Origin: Takakia lepidozioides
Taxonomy: Eukaryota > Streptophyta > Takakiopsida > Takakiales > Takakiaceae
Assembly (NCBI GenBank): GCA_030704615.1
Contig: CM060732.1
Span: 58,943,053-59,007,052, forward strand
DNA: 64,000 nt
Direction of reading: 5' to 3'
Part shown: positions 20,960-32,649 of the stretch, piece after piece
Position numbering within the stretch: position 1 is the stretch's first letter
Layout: the number at the start of each line of letters is the position of its first letter
Notes under the pieces: model-generated
Database searches by the model: none
What the model was told of the DNA's origin: nothing
The model's input: the letters and a program-made list of their open reading frames with translations, nothing else
Made by a program: the position numbers and the translations under genes

Positions 20960-22840
20960 GATCGTTGGGTTTCACGTTGAGGTGTCCGTGCCTTTGTACT
21001 TGCAGATTTAGGCTAAGAAATCTAAGTTCGGTAGCATATAATGGCGCCGTAATTGTAATATATCCTGGTTTCATTTGGAATTGGATGACTTATAGACCTG
21101 GCCCAGAGTCCTCGCAAGTCTTCATAATGAAATATGGGTACGAGAATTGGCCGATGAGGTTGTCATCCGAATACTTTTAACGCAAACCTCAGACGGAGGA
21201 TTAACGTCGCCCTTACTATGACTTGTTCATGATAGACCTTTTGTCTGCACAGCAGCCACTTTTAATATCGGACCCATCCAATTGGGTTCAATGTCATCAT
21301 TTCTTCTTTGCATACGGGCCGATTGCGTTGTCATTATTGGAATGTGTGTGTTCTGTGACAGGGTGACAGAAAAGCTTAAAAACGCACATGGCACATATGT
21401 TGTGTTGTATAGAGTGCAAGAAGTGGGACTTGCACCTCTGAAGGACTTTAAAACAGCCATCAATCCGGAGTTGTTAAGGAAGTCAGAGGTGAAAGCAGGC
21501 CGCACCTAGTACGCCGGCTTATCTTGGACACCATGGTCGAAACATCTATTTGGTGAGATTCAGCCCTCTTTCCGGTTAGTCCCCTTGCATGTTATTATCT
21601 TTCGACCATCTGGATCCCTAACCAATTGCTTGCATTTTCACTACAGAGCTCCATAAAAGACAACTTGGTCTACACAAAACGAAAATCATTGAGAGTGAGA
21701 TCCCCAATAAGACCCAGGCCCTCGTCCGGGATGCCATCGTCCTTGCAGGCAGTGGTCGCGGACCAAGTACAAATCCAAAGTTGTCAAGTCTATAACGATC
21801 CCTGACCCAAGCCTTTAAGAGCCAATATTGTCAGAGATAGCAAAGCACTACTCAAAAGCCATCAAACCAGAGATGTGGAAAAACTACATCATATCACCAC
21901 CGCCTGTGTGGTATGCAAATGTCTGCTACTATTTTACTGTCGCATTTAAATCCTCTGTTAGCTATCAAAATTGCTCTCTAACATATGTTACAAGATGAGT
22001 GCGGAAGCCTTGAAAGTGTGGACGGAAAGAAGAAGAGGTGGACTTGTATCAACAACATGGACCATCTAATCTGCGATGGCCAGAAGGTAAGCTCTAGAGT
22101 TGTCTAGTGTAAATTGCGGCATCCTTATTCTGATTGTGGGGAATCTTATGTCAAAATAACGACCTTGTTTTTGTGCAGCCTCTTCTATTTGACACATTCA
22201 TCAAGAAGAATTTAGTTTTGAATTCTGGGGAGACGGTTGTATGGTTGACTCCACAGTGGACCCTATAGAGTATGACATTCTCTTCAACCATGTCTCACCA
22301 CGCAATATTCCATGGGACATGGGGGGGAGGGCTTGGAGGCATGGGAGGACAAGAAGTCCCACTTTCATTCAAATGCTGATGGAAACATTTTCAAGCATAG
22401 AAGGCAGGGTGTTGGACATTGCAGCCAACACAAGTAGGAGATTCTTGTAATTGTGGTGTCGTTATTATAGTCCATTGTCTTCTATAGATATTCATGGATT
22501 TACTATGGCTACTCATGATTACCATTGACATATTTGTTCTTGATCACTAGACTCATGGATAGGTGCTTCAATGTACTGCGTCGGGCGCGAGTCTAGTCGG
22601 CATGTCTTCGCATTTGAAGGAAAAACAGCCTTCTACGACTCCCATGTAGTGGGCCTGCAGCAGTTGCCAGCAGAGGAGGACGATGAGGACGATGAGGACT
22701 GGCAAGAAATGACCTTCTGGCAAAGAATGGCATTTGTATTTCAGTCTTTGTTTCATCAACCATCTCCTCATTGGACGAGTCTGCAAGGCTGTAACATGGC
22801 AGTACGTAAATATTGCCATATGTCAACAAACATTTAGGGT
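20960..22840 (+). pseudogene. Relic of a spliced amino-methyltransferase-like gene
   Basis: Pieces read on + in several frames look like a class I AdoMet methyltransferase of the DNA N4/N6 type. A YYDLFMIDL segment near 21,217 is in the position of a DPPY-like motif; a VVIIGMCVFCDRV strand lies near 21,325-21,360. Near 22,345-22,435, a block with SPTFIQMLMETF then GRVLDIAANTS resembles the target helix plus motif I (FxGxG-like) found near the C-terminus of the beta subclass. Splicing AA^GTAGGA (about 22,434) to ATAG^GTGCTT (about 22,563) joins that block to a segment with SSRHVFAFEGKTAFYD, the usual next strand. Stops and frame changes elsewhere, and loss of the DPPY residues, make it a pseudogene. 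The assignment is tentative. Confidence 0.35.
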
Positions 22841-22859
22841 TTATAATGGTCAAACATGG

Positions 22860-23335
22860 ATGTCGCTATAATTGAACCCAACACACTTACAATGGTGCAA
22901 CTCACTCAAATACATGCATTGGGGGAAGCGGCTTCTCCCGTACTTGAGCCTCCTCAACTTCGGTCTCCTCCTCCCCTTCTTATTTCTTCTCCCATTGTAT
23001 GCAAACACGGCTGCTAGAGATCCGGAGAGGCCTAATCGGTTTTGGGTGACCACAAACAAAAAAACGTCGCAGCAATAGGCCGATCTCAGGTCATCACTAC
23101 CAAGAAATTTTTTGAGAAGCACAAAGCTGGTATTATGGCACCGTGATTAACCCGTCTCCTGCCATTTTCAATTCTTTTTCCAAACCCTAAATGTGAATAA
23201 CGGCCCGCAATAGGCCTAGCCGCGTCCCCGGAGTTCAAAAACAGTGCCTATTACCGTGGATATATGCCCTATTACCATTGATGGTAATAGGAGCTCATGG
23301 GCTCATGGGCTCATGAGTTCATGGGCTCATGAAAT
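22860..23335. repeat. Noncoding spacer ending in an 11-bp-type repeat
   Basis: I see no gene in 22,860-23,285. At 23,288-23,333 the word gctcatgg recurs as gagctcatgggctcatgggctcatgagttcatgggctcatga, a short simple repeat at the 3' side of the antisense element that follows. Confidence 0.5.
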
Positions 23336-25967
23336 AGTAAACCTCCTTCCTGCATAGTACCATGCATCTCTGCGAATCTCTAGCTTTCCTAGAGAAGATG
23401 AAGACAATGAGTGGATTGGGGAGTACCTGAGCCTCCATGTTGGCTGGTTGTCTTGGGTGAAAAGGCAGCTTAAGGATAGGTGAGGCGCGATTGAGCTTAG
23501 TTTTACCCTTGGCAGCTTCCTGCCTCCCCCTTGATTTGACGGCCACCAGAGATTCTTGGGCCGACTCCACCGAGTCCTCCGAGAGACTGGTTGTGATTCT
23601 CTGCATGGTGGATTGCTTGCCCTCCTCCAACTCCAGCAGAGCAAATAGCATTGCAAAACCGTTGTGAAGCGTATCCTTTGTTCGAAATTGAGCCTGTTGT
23701 GTGCACCAGGGATCCGAACTACTCTTCTCACGGACCCAAATGTCACAGAGGGGGGGCAGATTAGAGCATAGGTGCTCCACATTTATGAGAGCCAGAACCT
23801 GTGTGGAGGGGCCGTCACTTAGACCAGGGTATGCCTCAATGTAGGAAGCCCATGAGATTGGAACAGAGCTTGAAAGTGAAAACTGTGGGAGATGTACATG
23901 AAAGTATTCCTCGATCTTTCTTCTGAGAGTAGGGATAGGGCTCTCATCTATGGGCTCTTTGATGACGAATTTTCGAATGTCCATTGTTGTGATCCATAGA
24001 GATTCCATCCCCTCCCTGTCAGGGGACGTGATCAGAATTCTCGGTTCATCTTTGTTGCAAAATATCAGCGGGATGATGCAAGTGGCTTGGGGTTCCTTTG
24101 AAGAGACCAATTGAGTGCATCCATGGAGAGAGAGAGTGGGGAAGGTCCGCAACCTTAGGCATATGTTAGCAATTATAGGGTTAAGTGCAATTCCTATGTT
24201 TGCACCTGGATTTTGAAAGTCAATTGATCTCATAGGAGCCTTGGAGTTGGAGGGGAGACCAGTGATTTCATGATTTTGATGTGACATTGCGGGTGTTGCT
24301 GGGCTATCTTCAGAATCAACAAGTACTGTTGTGGATGTGATGATTGGCCCATGTTGTGGGGATGACTGATCCCGGGGGGCCTCGGTAATCGCTGAATTCC
24401 GCTGCAACTCCGATATTGGTGACCACAGAATGCCAGCTGACATCTCCTCGCCGCCATGGATATATTGGAGGGGAGACCTAGCGTTCACAACTGATCTGGA
24501 GATGTCATTTTCCAGCTCCATTGGGTCAGTTGGTCTGCGGTGTTTTTTGGCAGTTGGTGCTGTTGATGACGAAGGAATCCCATATAGGGATCAGCATGGG
24601 CTGTCACCGCAAATACCAGATGCAGTTTGTTTCAAAGCAGCTGCCTCATCCCGACTAGGCATAGTCTGAGTTGAGGGTACTTTCTCTTTAGAAGAGGCAT
24701 TCCCCATAGGTGCTTGCATAGTCCTTTCTCTTTAGAAGAGGCATTCCCCAAAGGCGCTTTGGACCCATTGGTGCAAATGGCGTTTGCTGGTGTAATTTGA
24801 TTCATGTGAGATGTTGCAATCAGCAGAGCAGAGGTTGCCAGAAGTGAAGTAGAGGCCAATTGGATTGGGGAGTTGCGTTTTCTCTTTCCAGTAGGACAGT
24901 CTGCTTTCATATGACCCTGCTTTCCACAGTTGAAACAACCTGTACCAGGTGAGTCTTCCATTAGTTTGACTGAGAAGAAGGTTCCTTTGTTGTCTATGGG
25001 CAGCCTGATGTAGGTTGGGATTTTGCCCTCATTGGGCATCATAATCACAATTTTGGGCAAACCATTCTCCTTCATTTTGGAAGCAATTGTGATTCCTTTC
25101 CATGCCTTCTCTTTTCTCAAGTTGTCCAGGCACATCTCAGGGTCAAACACAGCCAGACAACCCAGGTAATAACCAAAGGAATTCCCAATGTTTGGGAGGA
25201 AATATAGGTATTGGTCTGGGATCCCACAGACAGTAACGATCCTTGGGGCCCAAATTTTTCCATTCATGTTTCCTATCTGAGGAGACCATGGAAAAATGTT
25301 AACATTGAACCCCAGCTTGTGGGGGTTGAACGCCAGGAATGATCTGCTGCTGCTTTGGTTTCGAACATTATGGAAAAGAACCCACGACCTTTTGGATGAC
25401 AAAGGTGTTGCTGCAGATCGCCCGATCCTCCAAGGTGTGAGGTCACCCAATCCCGAACATCGGTTCTGTATTGTTTTTTCCTGGGAAAATGCAGGAGAAT
25501 ACCTTGTTCCTGGCATCCAGAGACCTTGTCACAAAGAGAATCAAAATCAATGGCTATTGAGAGCGCCGCTTCTTCCATTTCAACCTGCGATTCTTCAATG
25601 TTGCCGTCTTCGGACAGTGCTTCCTCTGGCTCATTGGTTCCTCTGGCTCATTGGGCATACTGGAGGCAATGTGAGGTGGGGGGACTGATCGGTCAGCTGA
25701 AGACGTTGCTGCAGTAGCCAAGGCATTGACGTTGTCGTTGTCCATTGGACCTGAAGCCGCTGCTGCAATGGCTAAGGCACGGACATTGTGCATTCGACCT
25801 GTTGCTTGAGCCTGGTGAGCTAGGAAGAAGACATCAACCGATTGCCTCAAATGTCTGGCGGGGCGCTTGCATGATCGAGCGGTTGATTCTGCTTCTGGGG
25901 TTGCTGCGCACACTCTTGAATTGGAAATTAGGATCCATCTTCGACTGCTGAAGTGAAGTTTGCTCAA
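23319..25967 (-). pseudogene. Gag/ORF1-like gene with CCHC knuckle (non-LTR type?), frameshifted
   Basis: The minus strand from 25,967 encodes a low-complexity N-terminus, then a ~200-residue block (about 25,580-24,990) with the spacing of the plant DUF4283 nucleic-acid-binding domain found in LINE ORF1 proteins, then a perfect CX2CX4HX4C knuckle (CFNCGKQGHMKADC, about 24,900-24,940) and a basic patch (GKRKRNS). A further 400-codon open stretch (24,521-23,319) continues with no domain I recognise. At least three frame changes (near 25,560, 25,500 and 24,600) are needed to read it through. No endonuclease/RT ORF follows, so it is either a truncated non-LTR element or an isolated Gag-like gene. 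Confidence 0.55.
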
Positions 25968-26645
25968 TCAAGAGAGGGAATTGTGACTTGCCGAGAGTCT
26001 AGAACATGATATGGTGAGAGAGGCATGGGGACACACTTGGTATAGGCAAAAGGTGGTGGAAGGATGAGAGCAGTGAAAGGCGGCTAACTATCTCCCCAAC
26101 CTTTAATGAAGGATAGCTGAGAATGGGGGCACATTGAAGTGAAGGAGTTTCTGGATAATATCATAATGAAGGTAGATGGATACATGTTTGTATTTAGATA
26201 GGCTTGATGATGATTGAGTTGTGGTTGAAAAATTCCAGAGCTCCTTTCATCAAGGGACTTTTTGCTTTGATGAGCCTCAGTAAAAGATTGCATATAGAAG
26301 AGATGGTGAAGACGGCGTCGATTAGACAGGAAGGGAAGTAACTCTATGTCGCATATCGCTCGGCGAGCTGGAATTAACGTTACTTCCCTCCCCTCACCGC
26401 AACATGCGGAATTTCATCTCCTTGGCTATGTTTGGCTTTTAATTTAAGAAAACAATATTTTATCAAAAAAATAAAAAACATACAATTTTTTTGCATATCA
26501 CATTCTGTTGCAATCAATAATTCCGACATTTGTAGGATATTTTTTCTTGTGTAAGGTGTTTTGCCATCGCCATCGGGCTGTTAGACTGTACGAAGGCCGC
26601 ATGTTTACATTCGATACTACACCCCAAAGTAAGACGGTCTCATTT
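25968..26645. other. Intergenic, no gene seen
   Basis: This stretch lies between the antisense ORF1-like relic and the antisense membrane-protein gene. It is A/T-rich around 26,450-26,490. I find no coding, RNA or repeat feature that I can support. Confidence 0.5.
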
Positions 26646-28314
26646 TTAGCGCTCGTGGGCTACATTCCCTTCTGCTGGAAGGACTGCGGCCTTGTATGAA
26701 GAGGCAGGGCCCTGGTCGCTTTCCATGTCACGGTACTTATCTTCTGAACGAATTAAGGGCTCTTCGTGCTCACGCTCATGTTCTAATCTCTCCTGAGCAC
26801 CCCCCCGCAATGGCTCCAAGTGACCCCCCAAACGATCAATTTGCTGGAGGCGCGCGATGCGTACTGCGTTCATGACAGCACCAAGCACAAGTACCGCACT
26901 TCCCGCAATTGCGAACCAAACTTCCGTAGCCTGCGTGGGATGGAATAAAGAAAGGACGGGAAGTGTCAGAGTAGCGTGCAATATCATATATCATAAGCTC
27001 AAACACCTGGGGATTAACCGTCAACTACCATCGAGACACAACTGGAATCGCGGCCAGGCTAGGAAATCATACCCGTCCTTTGCGCTTAGAAGCTGGGGTG
27101 GGCCAGGTCTCTGCGCAGAGAATTCCACTCACAAGCAGCAGAGTACTACCAATTACAAAGGGAAGAGACACAGTTTTCTGAAGCGCCTGCACCTCCGTAT
27201 CCACTTTCTCATATACTTGGAAGGCATTGTGAATGGACCCCAGGAGCCATAGTGCAGGGCCTGCAATAAACAGCCTGTAGGCATGGTCCTCTACAGTTTC
27301 CTTGTCGTCCAAGGAGTATGCACCACGTTCCACCTACACACAACAACCCATAAACCCTCAAAACTGTTTGCGGTCGCAGTATCCTGCAACTACCGACTAA
27401 GCCATATACATGTTCTGCACCTCCAGTGTATAAACCCACCGCTTTCACAAATGGCAGGTCTCTAGTCTAGTAGTTGATGCGAGATAAATTCGACAAACCC
27501 CAAGAGGCTCATGGCATTAGAATCTAATTATTTTGAATGCAGCGAAGATGCCGAAGTAACACCTTGCCACCAAGGGTGCAGAATGGAACAATAGGCACTC
27601 CACCATATATATATGACGGTCAGACAGATAACTATCAGGGAACTATATATATGTATGAGATTCCTTGCCATATATATTAATCAAACTTGGTCTTGAAAGG
27701 TTTGACACTAATTGTCCAAACGCTTGGACTACAACATCGCAGAATACCACAGGTGGTACATACTTAAGCCCCAATTATTCGGGAGATAGCTGATGGTCCA
27801 GCCCGCGCTTGACTTTGGGACATGATCGACGAACTGTCTGTCTGTTCGCAAAAGGTACATGCCATGGGGAAGCAGAGCTCGACTCGATATTGAATGACTA
27901 ACTTCGGGACAGATCTGAGACAAGAGTGACTGGGTAAGTTGGGGTGGGAGTTCTTACCCGCAGAAGCAAGAGGACCCCAATGAAGAACAGGATACCACCA
28001 ATGGCCTGGACAAAAGGCGCCGCCACCTCGATGAGTGCAAGCTGGGGATCCAACGTGAGTAGAGGTAGACGAAAATCGAAACCAGCGAGCTGAGCATACA
28101 AGTCGTGAAGATTAACTAGCACTACGAGAGCTAGTGCAATGAGGACCAGCCAGAGCCCGACAGATGTTTTGTAGCCTGGAAGCAACAGGGAACAGCCGGC
28201 TAGCAACAACAGCGCAGCGATCACATACACCAACGCGTTGATGATTTCACAGGCGTCCCTGATGGCCGGAGGCCCATACATGCGAGTTTCGCGTACCGAA
28301 GCCAATTTCACCAT
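26646..28314 (-). CDS. Plant membrane protein of unknown function, three exons
   Basis: Exons read on the minus strand: 28,314-27,958 (357 nt), 27,333-27,073 (261 nt) and 26,930-26,646 (285 nt with stop). Both introns have GT donors (GTAAGA, GTATGA) and AG acceptors and lie in phase 0, giving an uninterrupted 300-residue protein starting MVKLASVRE. I see about six hydrophobic segments: two in the first exon after residue 30, one near its end, two in exon 2 and one in exon 3 (EVWFAIAGSAVLVLGAVM). The C-terminus is acidic and charged, with a GGAQERL motif. From memory this resembles a family of uncharacterised plant transmembrane proteins; no reaction or partner can be named. Clean splice sites and frame make it the best candidate for a live host gene here. 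Confidence 0.75.
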
Positions 28315-28349
28315 CGCTCCGAGACGGAACGATCTTTCTTGCACAAGAT

Positions 28350-29150
28350 CTTGCGGTCACTCGCTTCAACAAAATGTACTCTTTCACCTTGCGGAGCAAC
28401 ATTTTATGTTCCAATCGAGCACTGATCTCTTGTAGACTACTGCCTACCCAGACTCAGTGACGCCACTCCTCTGCTCGCAGACTTGTCAAGGTCCGAACAA
28501 TCCAGGTCCCCAAACTCTCGCACTCCTTAACTTCGACGAGTCATCAGACCACAACTGTCGCCCTCAGGCCAATCCAACTTAAATCAGTAAATAGAGCGAA
28601 TCCGAATCTAGACAAGTGGCACCGTGCATGTGCATTCCACATCAGCGGTGCCACGCATGCATGGATGCTGCTGCTGACCAATATTTCCATGGAATTCAAA
28701 TTCATCCAGGAATGGGGACACGTATTCATCACCTATTCTGGTTCTACAAAATTACGGCATAGAGTCCATTCATCATCATTTTTGTGTGTATGTATCAGTA
28801 TTGAGGGGTAAGGTCACCCATATATATGCGCCCAGCGTTATTCGTAAAAACCTGCGGGTTTTTTCTCTTTGTATTTTCAGGGAGCTTACCTGGCGGAATG
28901 TCACGTCAACAGTGCACGGGACCTTAGGGCCAGGGATATTACGCGTAATGTCCCAATGTCCCGTGGGATATTACGCACACCATCTTTTCTTTACACTGCC
29001 ATCTTTTATGTTAGGTCCACATATGCCACAGTCTGGTTGAATTCAGAGCTTACAGAGCTTACATTTGAGGTTCAATGTTATATCAATGTTATGGGATACA
29101 AGAATGTGAAAACTGTCACACTTCTACAGTAAACTACAAGCCACACTGAA
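28350..29150. other. Intergenic, no gene seen
   Basis: This is the presumed promoter side of the membrane-protein gene (28,315 onward) plus spacer. I see no TATA box I would defend, no repeat and no reading frame with a domain. Confidence 0.45.
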
Positions 29151-30331
29151 AATCACAGCTTGCTAATCAAATACGTCAGAGATCCTATACACTTCAACTG
29201 TGAGGTTAAATATTCAAACAATCTAGCGTTTAATATCATTAGGTACCTTAAGAAAGGACCACATCCATCCGACAAGAGCGTGAAATCATTGTCATCTACA
29301 TTCCGCAATTCAAATCCGCCTCTGATAAAGAAGTTACGAGTGCACATGTACACAAAACGATTGTTGAGGCTGGAAGGAGTATCCTTCAGTGCGCTTTGGA
29401 AGTAGGCATAAGAGCTTCTTCATCTCGTGACAGAACATCGCTCTTCTTTACACTGCGTCCAAGTCCTGCGCTGCTAGATCATAACAGTGATTCGTCTTAA
29501 AACGATGAAAGCGCACATCTGATATTGAAGGGCATGGCTGGCTTGATACTAGTCTCAACAATGCGTTGTTCTTGCATGGCGCGAATAAGGCGTCCGATAG
29601 CCCTTACAAGATCTTGTAAACTGCAAATCAAAAGATCCAGAATTAGTAGACCAATTAATTGAAACATATATTATCAAAGCTAAATATGAATTCAATCAAA
29701 TTACACTTACGTTGTAGGAGGGTATAGATCCCCGTTCTTCTTTAGCAACTTGTAAGATAAACAGACACAGCATGTCAACGAGCGGTTTAAGATCACTGGC
29801 TTCGGACAGGTCTTCAATCGTTTGGTCAGTAGAATAGCCTGCATAAATCCTCCACTCGTTGAATGCATTGCGAGCCCACGTGTCTACGTGTTTACTGCGT
29901 CGCCTTCCACCGATACTGATATTGTGCAACTCCTTAGGATCAACTGGCCGGAAGCGTTCAGAGTTGCCTGGATACGCTCCATGTGCATCATCATCTTTTG
30001 CATCCTCTAAGTTGGGATCGTCAAACAAATCATCAAAAAAATCCTCATAGAATTTGTCATCTGCACCGGAAATATCTACAGAAATGTCTGGAACATTAGG
30101 AACCTCACAGATTGGTTGCTCATGGACTGATCGCTCGGGTAGTGGGATCTTTGACATGTTTTGTGAAATCCCGAGATCAAATGGATCAGAACAATCCACC
30201 TCGGCTTTCTCAACAGACTTCCGCTTCCGAGCTTTTGTCCGCTCAAAGGACTCGCGCACATTCGTGATATTCTTCATGGAAAACAGATGGCGCTTAACAG
30301 AAATAGAAAGCTCTAAGCAAGCTATTAGCAT
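29150..30331 (-). pseudogene. Crypton-like tyrosine recombinase relic (DUF3504-like)
   Basis: The minus strand encodes an acidic N-terminus and then HVDTWARNAFNEWRIYAG (about 29,880), a core-binding block like that of Crypton-derived tyrosine recombinases (the DUF3504 group, which includes animal KIAA1958/ZMYM-type proteins). A GT-AG intron (donor GTAAGT just after 29,711; acceptor before 29,620) is followed by LQDLVRAIGRLIRAMQEQRI, then AGLGRSVKKSDVLSRDEEALM (29,400-29,470) and NFFIRGGFELRNVDDNDFT (29,330 region). The last matches the F-I-R-G-G-x-E-L segment that carries the first catalytic Arg in this group. Exon 2 is one base out of frame with exon 1, and there are stops after it. The rest of the catalytic domain is missing, so it is a relic. 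Confidence 0.6.
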
Positions 30332-30524
30332 CTAATCAAATTGCTACATCAACATCTGACGACAAGCTAGAGCAAAAGTTGCGTCCAAAAACCTACGTGA
30401 AACAAAAAACAAATGGAGATCGACCCTGGAAAGAACTACAACGGCGCCAAAGAGATCTCACCCGTCGAATGTTAAACGATCTAAGCCGTCGATCACAGCG
30501 AAAAGAAACCCTATATCCTTACGC

Positions 30525-30648
30525 AGTGTAAGTCCCCACCCTCGGGAGGTACCTTGGTATTCGTGTCGTGACTTCGTGTCGTGACCTCGGGCTACACCCT
30601 CGGTCACTCCCTCACACCGCGGTACACCCTCGGGTGGGGGACTTACCC
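30525..30648. repeat. Inverted repeat, ~24 bp arms
   Basis: The left arm near 30,525-30,548 (gtaagtccccaccctcggg) pairs with the right arm near 30,622-30,648 (cctcgggtgggggacttac). The ~75-base loop also holds repeated cctcgg and gtcgtgac words. It could be a small MITE or a structured RNA; no function can be assigned. The flanking stretch 30,340-31,860 has no supportable gene. Confidence 0.6.
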
Positions 30649-31194
30649 TATACATAATCTAGGATTAGCCTCTTGAGAGGCGTTGTCCTTACCAGGCAAG
30701 GCACATTAATATGTGTCATTAATGGGATTCTTCCATTAATGCCAAGATCCGGCCCATGCCCGGCCCATGCCATTTCCCTCGCCTCCTCACCATGCATGCG
30801 GGCCCTACCATGCTCTATGAGCCCTCCCCCATGCTCCATGCGAGGCCCATCCTGCATGCTCCATGGCATGTTTGGCATCCATGGATGAATTTGGGGGATG
30901 ACTTTAAAATGGATGAGGTTAGGGTCTTTTAGAGCGGCGGCTGGTTTAGGGTTTTGTTTGTTTGGGGCGACGGTTGGTTTGTGAGTTCTTTGCAAACTAG
31001 GTGAGTTCCTTTGATTATGTTTGCATTGTCAATATATCACATGTGAGTGTGAATGGATTAATGAGCATGAATGGTGGATGCAGATCGCAAGCATTGCAGC
31101 ATTCAAAACATTCAAACATTCAAACAATCAAGCAGGTAAGAGCTCATTCTTTGAAGCATTTTCATGTTTTTGTTTTCTCTTCTTTCACACATTA

Positions 31195-31355
31195 CTAAGT
31201 AAAGCACACTTCTGCTTTCTGCCTTGGCTTGAAAATGAACATGGTCACTTACTCAATGAACAGGGAAAGCTTAGTTGTGCTTTCTGGCATGGCTTAGAAA
31301 GTGAACATGACCACTTGCTCAATCAACAAGCAAAGCACACTTGTGCTTTCCATGG
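31195..31355. repeat. Imperfect tandem repeat, ~65 bp unit
   Basis: Two and a half units contain the words gcttagaaagtgaacatg, tcacttactcaa and aaagcacacttgtgctttc. The last of these is a short palindrome-like word. The block is noncoding. Confidence 0.5.
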
Positions 31356-31863
31356 CTCCCAATTTTTGGTGTAAATGCACACATGGGGTTTTGGCGCGGT
31401 AGTTGACACCGAAGCTGAAACGATTCGTGTACGCCATGGGCTAGGAAAGGCCACCATCGATTCCATATTTTCATGCTTTTGTTTGGACTTAGTCTAGATC
31501 CATAATCTCACTCATATATCATTTAATACCTTAATATGTCTGGAGGAAAGCTTAAATTGTATAGTTGTTGTCGCAATTTCACCAGCAAACCACCCAATGG
31601 ACACTGACATATCAAGACATATCAAGACATTTATGCATCTTTCGAGTATGCACGTTCAAAATATGTTCAAAAGTATAGCAATGTAAATCAAAGTCCACGA
31701 ACTTTGTTGCTAACTTGATTCAAAACATAGATACCTTGTTCCATCAATGTGCTTTGTGATCATGTCCCATCCTACGACGAACGATGCGATCAGCCACAGA
31801 ATCCCCCAAGATTACAGTTCTGAACTGAGTTGAGTTTGTGATGCCCAATCGCCGAAGCTCTTC

Positions 31864-32541
31864 CTACGAAGGGATGACACCTCTTCCTACGAAGGGATGA
31901 CACCTGGCATCCTCATGACTGCCATCATCCTCCCCATCATCATTGTTCTCATCATCTTCATCGTCATCGCTCTCCGCCACTCTTTTGATCAACCTGTATT
32001 TGTGGGCTTTCACCTTGCATTGTTCAATGCGCTCGCCATCTTTCGCAAACCAATTGGACATGGCATTGTCAACGAACTTGGTCATGAACTCATCTTGTTG
32101 TCTACACCATTGTCAAAGCCAAAAAAATTATAAGTCTAAATGAACAAAGTACAGCAAGTATAGCAAATGAAGAACAAAATACTTAAGAGAGAATCATGAT
32201 AAGTATCTCCCCAAGCTCCGCAGATTGTTGGGATCATTCTTCCATATTGTTTTCACTTTCTTCGTGTACTTGGCAATTGCTTTGGAACGCAACAAATTAT
32301 ACCGTACACGCCATGAACGCATCATTTGGAGGCTATAGGTCTCAGACATCGCTCCATCATAAGCAACTGCAACGGTTCGTGGACGACCATACTCTCCATG
32401 TGACGGTTGTCCGCATCGACCCATGTGGTTGTTCAAGCTACTTTTGGCTCCATAGTCTTTTGTGCACTTTAGACATATCCACCTTCTAGTCTCAAGATCA
32501 AAAGAGTAATGCTCTCCCCCTCTAGCATACTCCATGTAGAA
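31864..32541 (-). CDS. Hypothetical protein with C2HC finger, partial gene model
   Basis: Two coding pieces read on the minus strand. The upstream one (about 32,541-32,194) starts after a TTTGTGATAG acceptor-like site with ATGGAGTATGCTAGAGG and carries CLKCTKDYGAKSSLNNHMGRC, a CX2C-x12-HX3C zinc-finger pattern, followed by basic residues. The downstream one (about 32,113-31,864) follows a plausible AG acceptor (GGTGTAG) and encodes EFMTKFVDNAMSNWF and a Lys/Arg stretch, then an Asp/Glu run of about 20 residues. I could not find a clean donor for the first piece, so the join is inferred. It is not a family I recognise. It may be a DNA-binding protein or a decayed transposase fragment. Confidence 0.35.
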
Positions 32542-32649
32542 TCCTATCACAAACAACCAAATGTGTACAAGTTGGAAACGGTCAAGTCGTTTCAGTCAAG
32601 CAGTCGAATCCAGATGTCAGGTTCTGACAGTGAAATGTGACAGTAAAAC

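Noticed and set aside
26857-27252. 131-codon plus-strand frame over the membrane-protein gene
   Set aside because: It is the antisense shadow of exons 2-3; the minus-strand model has proper splice sites and hydrophobic periodicity.
30648-30995. 115-codon antisense frame rich in Met, Pro and His
   Set aside because: Composition follows repeated ATGC/CCATG words (catgc, ccatg); no domain, start context or homology.
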